Shown here: positions 59,536-64,000 of the stretch, one piece after another
Layout of the letters: each line of letters begins with the position of its first letter
Numbering within the stretch: the first letter of the stretch is position 1
Assembly (NCBI RefSeq): GCF_030009775.1
Contig: NZ_JASCTH010000031.1
Span: 1 to 64,000 of the forward strand
Direction: 5' to 3'
From: Actinoplanes sandaracinus
GTDB lineage: Bacteria > Actinomycetota > Actinomycetes > Mycobacteriales > Micromonosporaceae
DNA length: 64,000 nt
Translations under genes and position numbers: made by a program
Notes under the pieces: model-generated
Databases searched by the model: none
What the model saw: only the letters and a program-made list of their open reading frames with translations
What the model was told of the DNA's origin: nothing

Positions 59536-59835
59536 GCGTGCGGTCCTGTCCGCATGACATTTCGTCGCGGCCCCGTCGCGGCCCGGATAATTGTTTTCGT
59601 GGCCCGTGAGATTCGTTCCACCTAAAGTGTTATGCGGGCGAGTGACGTGCAGTCGTAGTAATCTGCGAGTCGATTTTTCTAAAGACCCTCTTGAATGTCT
59701 CGAAACATCCTGGCAACCTTCTGCATTAAGCTTGTTAGCGCTCCCAATGCAAGCCGATATCACACCCCGCCACGCTGACCGCCGTCCGGTCGTGGCCAGC
59801 ACCGCCTCCGCCAGCCAACGATGGAGTCGCGTCCG
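59536..59835. promoter_or_regulatory. Promoter region of the GH43 gene with LacI-like operator
   Basis: A 300-base stretch without a gene, AT-richer than its surroundings. TGTTAGCGCTCCCA (59733-59746) agrees with CebR-type TGGGAGCGCTCCCA at 12 of 14 positions and has the CG centre of LacI-family operators. CTCGAAACATCC at about 59698 may be a second site. Confidence 0.55.
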
Positions 59836-61218
59836 ATGTCGAAAAGATCGCTCGTCAGCATTCTCTGCACGGCCGCCATGCTCGTCCTTTTCGCCGTGTT
59901 CCCGGCCGCCGCACACGCGGACAACCCGATCGTGCAGACCGTCTACACGGCCGACCCGGCGCCGCTGGTGCACAACGGCCGCGTCTATCTCTACACCGGC
60001 CACGACGAGGACAACTCGACGTACTTCACCATGAAGGAGTGGCGGCTGTACTCGTCCGCCGACATGGTCAACTGGACCGATCACGGTTCCCCGATGAGCC
60101 TCGCCACCTTCAGGTGGGCCAGCGCCAACGCCTGGGCCGGCCAGGTGGTCCAGCGCAACGGCAAGTTCTACTGGTACGTGCCGGTCACCAACCGTGCCAC
60201 CGGGCGGATGGCCATCGGTGTCGGGGTGGCCACCAGCCCGACCGGTCCGTTCACCGACGCCATCGGGCGTCCGCTCGCCGAGAACGGCGAGATCGACCCC
60301 ACGGTGTTCATCGACGACGACGGCCAGGCCTACCTCTACTGGGGAAACCCCAATCTCTGGTACGTGCGGCTGAACGCCGACATGATCAGCTACTCCGGCG
60401 GCGTGACGCGGATTCCGCTGACCACCGCCGGTTTCGGCACGCGCACCGGCAATGCCGCCCGGCCGACGCTGTACGAGGAAGGGCCCTGGGTCTACAAACG
60501 CAACGGCACCTACTACAACGTCTTCGCCGCCCGATGCTGCTCGGAGTTCATCGGGTACTCCACGGCGCCCGGCCCGACCGGGCCGTGGACCTATCGTGGC
60601 ACCGTCATGCCCACACAGGGCAGCAGCTTCACCAATCACGCGGGAGTCATCGACTTCAACGGCGGCTCGTACTTCTTCTACCACAACGGGGCGCTGCCCG
60701 GCGGCGGCGGATACACCCGCTCGGTCGCCGTGGAGAAGTTCACCTACAACGCCGACGGCACCATTCCGTCGATCACGATGACGACGACCGGTGCGCCGCA
60801 GATCGGGACGCTCAACCCGTACGTCCGGCAGGAGGCCGAGACCATCGCCTGGAGCTCCGGTGTCGAGACCGAGCCCGCGAGCGAAGGCGGCATGAACGTC
60901 GGCTACATCGACAACGGCGACCACATCAAGGTGAAGGGCGTCGGCTTCGGCTCCGGCGCGACGTCGTTCTCCGCACGGGTCGCCTCCGCGACCGCCGGTG
61001 GCCGCATCGAACTGCGGCTGGGCGGCGCCACCGGCGCTCTCGCCGGGACGTGCACGGTTCCGGCGACCGGCGGCTGGCAGACCTGGACCACCGTCACCTG
61101 CCCGGTCAGCGGCGCCACCGGCACCCGGGACCTGTACCTGCGCTTCACCGGCGGTGGCGGCTCGCTGTTCAACGTCGACTGGTGGCGGTTCGCCGGCACA
61201 GCCGGCGCCGGTCGCTGA
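59836..61218 (+). CDS. Secreted GH43 arabinofuranosidase/beta-xylosidase with CBM6
   Basis: The 460-residue exported enzyme has a Sec signal (LCTAAMLVLFAVFPAAAHA). The GH43 five-bladed propeller has its base Asp in TADPAPLVHNGRVYLYTGHD, the pKa-tuning Asp in GEIDPTVFIDDDGQAYLYWG and the acid Glu in YEEGPWVYKRNGTYY. The C-terminal 130 residues are a CBM6 (QEAETIAWSSG, IDNGDHIKV, FNVDWWRF). It removes arabinose or xylose from xylan side chains or ends. ATG at 59836 has GGAG upstream; ATG at 59821 is the alternative start. Confidence 0.9.
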   Translation: MSKRSLVSILCTAAMLVLFAVFPAAAHADNPIVQTVYTADPAPLVHNGRVYLYTGHDEDNSTYFTMKEWRLYSSADMVNWTDHGSPMSLATFRWASANAWAGQVVQRNGKFYWYVPVTNRATGRMAIGVGVATSPTGPFTDAIGRPLAENGEIDPTVFIDDDGQAYLYWGNPNLWYVRLNADMISYSGGVTRIPLTTAGFGTRTGNAARPTLYEEGPWVYKRNGTYYNVFAARCCSEFIGYSTAPGPTGPWTYRGTVMPTQGSSFTNHAGVIDFNGGSYFFYHNGALPGGGGYTRSVAVEKFTYNADGTIPSITMTTTGAPQIGTLNPYVRQEAETIAWSSGVETEPASEGGMNVGYIDNGDHIKVKGVGFGSGATSFSARVASATAGGRIELRLGGATGALAGTCTVPATGGWQTWTTVTCPVSGATGTRDLYLRFTGGGGSLFNVDWWRFAGTAGAGR

Positions 61219-61344
61219 CCGGCGGCCCGTGTTCGGCCGCGCCACCACGGCGATCAGGGCGGGCGGAGATCACTTTCGAACATGTCCGAAGCGGCCCTCG
61301 CCGACCAGAGACGCGTGAGCCGCCATCCCCACCAGGGAGATCCC

Positions 61345-62727
61345 ATGATCGGATCCAGATCGTTGAGTGCCGCGCTGGTGTCGGGAGGCCTCGCGCTGCT
61401 GGCGTCCACAGCGGTCGTCGTGGCGTTGCCCGCGGATGCCGCCGCGGCCGGCTGCTCGGTGGACTACACCGTGTCGTCGCAGTGGCAGGGCGGGTTCGGC
61501 GCCAACGTGGCGATCACCAACCTGGGCGACCCGTTGTCCGGGTGGACGTTGACGTGGTCGTACGGCCCCGGGCAGACGGTGACCCAGGCGTGGAACGCGT
61601 CGGTGACGCAGAGCGGCTCCGCGGTGACCGCGCGGAACGTGAGCTACAACGGTGCTGTCGCGACCAACGGCACCGTGTCGTTCGGTTTCAACGGATCGTG
61701 GACCGGCGCCAACCCCGTACCCTCCGGGTTCGCCCTCAACGGCGTGGCCTGCACCGGATCGACCGTGCCGTCGTCACCGTCCGGCCCGTCTCCGTCCACC
61801 TCGCCCTCGACGCCCGGCGAGACGTGCCCACTGCCGTCGACTTACCGCTGGACGTCGACGGGACCCCTGGCCAATCCCAAGGCGGGATGGGTCTCGTTGA
61901 AGGACTTCACCACCGTCGTCCACAACGGCAAGCACCTCGTCTACGCCTCGAACGTCGCCGGCTCGTCCTACGGCTCGATGAACTTCACCCCGTTCACCAA
62001 CTGGTCCGACATGGCCTCGGCCGGCCAGAACGGGATGAACCAGGGCGCTGTGGCGCCCACGCTGTTCTACTTCGCCCCCAAGAACATCTGGGTCCTGGCC
62101 TATCAGTGGGGCGCGTGGCCCTTCATCTACCGGACCTCCAGCGACCCGACCAACCCCAACGGATGGTCCGCGCCGCAGCCGCTGTTCACCGGCGGCATCG
62201 CCGATTCCGGCACCGGCCCGATCGACCAGACCCTGATCGCCGACGGGCAGAACATGTACCTGTTCTTCGCCGGTGACAACGGCAAGATCTACCGGGCGAG
62301 CATGCCGATCGGGAACTTCCCGGGCAACTTCGGCTCGTCGTACACCACGATCATGAGCGACACGAGGAACAACCTGTTCGAGGCGCCCCAGGTCTACAAG
62401 CTCCAGGGGCAGAACCGGTACCTGATGATCGTCGAGGCGATCGGCAGCCAGGGACGCTACTTCCGCTCGTTCACGGCCGGCAGCCTGAGCGGTTCGTGGA
62501 CCCCGCAGGCCGCCAGTGAGAGCAATCCCTTCGCCGGCAAGGCCAACAGCGGCGCCACCTGGACCAACGACATCAGCCACGGCGACCTGGTGCGCAGCAA
62601 TCCCGACCAGACCATGACCGTCGATCCCTGCAATCTGCAGCTGCTCTACCAGGGTAAGAACCCCAGCGCCGGTGGCCCCTACGACCAGCTGCCGTGGCGG
62701 CCGGGCCTGCTCACCCGGCAGCGGTGA
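61345..62727 (+). CDS. Secreted CBM2-GH62 alpha-L-arabinofuranosidase
   Basis: The 460-residue enzyme has a signal peptide, a cellulose/xylan-binding CBM2 (about 37-138, CSVDYTVSSQWQGGFGANVA, LSGWTLTWSYGPGQ) and a Pro/Ser linker. The GH62 domain follows, with GWVSLKDFTTVVHNGKHLVY, PKNIWVLAYQWG, GPIDQTLIADGQNMYLFFAG and FEAPQVYKL carrying the acid Glu. GH62 enzymes release arabinose from arabinoxylan. ATG at 61345 follows AGGGAGA. It ends the xylan gene group and works naturally with the GH10 and GH43 enzymes upstream. Confidence 0.93.
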   Translation: MIGSRSLSAALVSGGLALLASTAVVVALPADAAAAGCSVDYTVSSQWQGGFGANVAITNLGDPLSGWTLTWSYGPGQTVTQAWNASVTQSGSAVTARNVSYNGAVATNGTVSFGFNGSWTGANPVPSGFALNGVACTGSTVPSSPSGPSPSTSPSTPGETCPLPSTYRWTSTGPLANPKAGWVSLKDFTTVVHNGKHLVYASNVAGSSYGSMNFTPFTNWSDMASAGQNGMNQGAVAPTLFYFAPKNIWVLAYQWGAWPFIYRTSSDPTNPNGWSAPQPLFTGGIADSGTGPIDQTLIADGQNMYLFFAGDNGKIYRASMPIGNFPGNFGSSYTTIMSDTRNNLFEAPQVYKLQGQNRYLMIVEAIGSQGRYFRSFTAGSLSGSWTPQAASESNPFAGKANSGATWTNDISHGDLVRSNPDQTMTVDPCNLQLLYQGKNPSAGGPYDQLPWRPGLLTRQR

Positions 62728-62776
62728 CCGTCGTGCCCGGCCGCGTCTAGGCCCCTGGATCTTTCATCGGTGGGGT

Positions 62777-62818
62777 GCCGGCCCGTCGCGCTTGTTGAAC
62801 CGAGCGCGACGGGCCGGC
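62777..62818. terminator. Bidirectional terminator, perfect 16-bp stem
   Basis: GCCGGCCCGTCGCGCT (62777-62792) pairs perfectly with AGCGCGACGGGCCGGC (62803-62818) around a 10-base loop. It lies between the convergent GH62 and TetR genes. Confidence 0.88.
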
Positions 62819-62862
62819 GTGGCGCGCTCGGCGATCGGGACGCGGGACGCGGGACGCGCGGT

Positions 62863-63507
62863 CTATGCGGTCGTTTCGGCGGGGGCGGACCCGGCCAGCA
62901 CCGCGCCGTCGCCGGACGCCGCCGGCGGGCCCATGCCGGCGACCTCCATCAGGGCGTTGGCGGTCGTGACGGCGAGCCCGTCCAGCTCGCGGGCCTGCAT
63001 GACGGACCGGACGCTGGCTCCGTCGAAGACCATGGTCAGCTGGCGGGCCAGCAACTCGGGGTCGCGAGCGCCGCCGCGTCGCGCCTCGTGGCGGAAGAAC
63101 GCGGTGAGCCCGTCCTTCTGCCGGCGGGCGACCAGGCTCGCCGGGTGCTCGGGGGAGCGGGCCTGGACCGCTGTCGCGACGAACGGGCACCCGAGGAAAT
63201 CCTGCGCCGGCTCCAGCTCTTCCAGGCGTTCGAAGACGTGCCGGATCCGTTCCCGCGGTGATCCGCCGTCATCGGCGGCCGGCAGCAGGGCGGCCGAGTA
63301 TTCCGGCGCGACGCGTTCCAGACTGGCGGCGACCAGGTCCTCCTTGCCGGCGAAGAGCTGGTACATCGAGCGCTTGGACACGCCCGCGGCTCGGCACACC
63401 GCGTCGACGCCGACGTGGATGCCCTGTTCGTGGAAGAGCTTCGCCGCGGCGTCGAGCAGTCGTGCGCGCGTGGAGGCGGTACCGGCGGGCGGTGTCTGAG
63501 TCCCCAT
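62863..63507 (-). CDS. TetR-family transcriptional regulator
   Basis: The 214-residue repressor has a TetR helix-turn-helix at 13-60 (RARLLDAAAKLFHEQGIHVG, then CRAAGVSKRSMYQLFAGKED). The C-terminal domain contains CPFVATAVQARSPEHPA, typical of AcrR/TetR_C members near reductase genes. It is divergent from a short-chain dehydrogenase with three copies of one operator between them. That layout strongly suggests self-control and control of the SDR. Confidence 0.9.
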   Translation of the reverse strand: MGTQTPPAGTASTRARLLDAAAKLFHEQGIHVGVDAVCRAAGVSKRSMYQLFAGKEDLVAASLERVAPEYSAALLPAADDGGSPRERIRHVFERLEELEPAQDFLGCPFVATAVQARSPEHPASLVARRQKDGLTAFFRHEARRGGARDPELLARQLTMVFDGASVRSVMQARELDGLAVTTANALMEVAGMGPPAASGDGAVLAGSAPAETTA

Positions 63508-63539
63508 GATCCCAGGCTACCCGCGTCCTCACGTTTCGA

Positions 63540-63553
63540 AAACCGATCAGTTT
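63540..63553. promoter_or_regulatory. TetR operator copy 1
   Basis: AAACCGATCAGTTT, a near-palindrome with AAAC/GTTT arms and GATC centre, 32 bp upstream of the tetR start codon. Confidence 0.72.
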
Positions 63554-63593
63554 ACGGCGTGGCGCCGGCCGTCGACCGCCGGCTTGCGGCCGG

Positions 63594-63607
63594 AAACAGA
63601 TCGGTTT
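63594..63607. promoter_or_regulatory. TetR operator copy 2
   Basis: AAACAGATCGGTTT, the same motif AAACNGATCNGTTT as copies 1 and 3. It is identical to copy 3, and their first bases are 23 bp apart. Confidence 0.72.
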
Positions 63608-63616
63608 ATGGTGGTG

Positions 63617-63630
63617 AAACAGATCGGTTT
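63617..63630. promoter_or_regulatory. TetR operator copy 3
   Basis: AAACAGATCGGTTT, identical to copy 2 and part of a repeated 15-mer GAAACAGATCGGTTT. It lies 91 bp before the SDR start. Confidence 0.72.
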
Positions 63631-63721
63631 CCTCCGAGGGCCGCCACCGCTGCCGTCCGGGTGAAGCGTCTTCATCGAGCTGCCGAAAGTCCGCGACCCT
63701 CTCACTTCGCAGGAGATCATC

Positions 63722-64000
<279 letters not shown>

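Overview
The window is GC-rich DNA from an actinobacterium, most likely a member of the Micromonosporaceae (Actinoplanes-like). This is an inference from codon use, GTG/TTG starts, a conservon operon, a two-domain laccase and many secreted Tat/Sec polysaccharide enzymes. No rRNA, tRNA, CRISPR array or replication origin was recognised. About 58 genes are intact and several more are broken; most are accessory rather than core.

Layout. 1-1945: scar of mobile-element remnants (IS3, integrase-like, IS5) beside an aldo/keto reductase gene with an in-frame stop. 1994-8339 (minus): iron operon of a fused adenylation/carrier/acyltransferase-3 protein plus an FbpABC-type Fe(III) importer, with an IdeR/DmdR-like iron box in front. 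8455-11859: PadR regulator with a 35-bp operator, then an ABC/FtsX exporter. 11895-18878: secreted hydrolase, questin-oxidase-like gene with a MerR-type promoter, MFS, SDR/TetR pair, relics and hypotheticals. 19283-23126: conservon cvnA-D (sensor kinase, roadblock, DUF742, GTPase). 23248-26927: tryptophanase and an aromatic prenyltransferase in one operon, opposite an IPP isomerase; this looks like a compact prenylindole pathway. 26993-33638: LacI regulator and a GT2 synthase / HlyD-like / GH81 beta-1,3-glucanase operon, probably for a beta-glucan exopolysaccharide. 33737-38195: PI-PLC, then ABC-2 exporter genes joined to a NarL-type two-component system. 38514-46124: small laccase, giant ThuA/sugar-dehydrogenase/DUF1080 protein, cupredoxin multi-Ig protein and a beta-helix-like protein in one secreted operon. 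46193-49515: isochorismatase/GlxA pair and small genes. 49836-50673: transposase relic, TfoX-like gene and a truncated DUF2461 gene. 50624-57666: arsenic island (arsenate reductase, aquaglyceroporin, ArsR-ArsC fusion, second ArsR, CC-rich protein, ArsO-like flavoprotein, MFS). 58015-62727: xylan/arabinoxylan degradation (GH10-CBM13, GH43-CBM6, CBM2-GH62). 62863-64000: TetR and an SDR cut by the window edge, with three matching operators between them.

How they work together. Most clusters carry their own recognisable control sites: iron box, PadR palindrome, MerR-type 19-bp-spaced promoter, ArsR palindromes, GAAAGTTTC-type xylan site, LacI-like TGTTAGCGCTCCCA site and triple TetR sites. The strongest candidates for new biology are the iron-controlled ligase-carrier-acyltransferase fusion, the GT2-HlyD-GH81 operon, the laccase/cupredoxin operon whose two largest proteins share an unassigned C-terminal module, and the CC-rich arsenic protein. 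All functions below are read from sequence alone; no database search was run.
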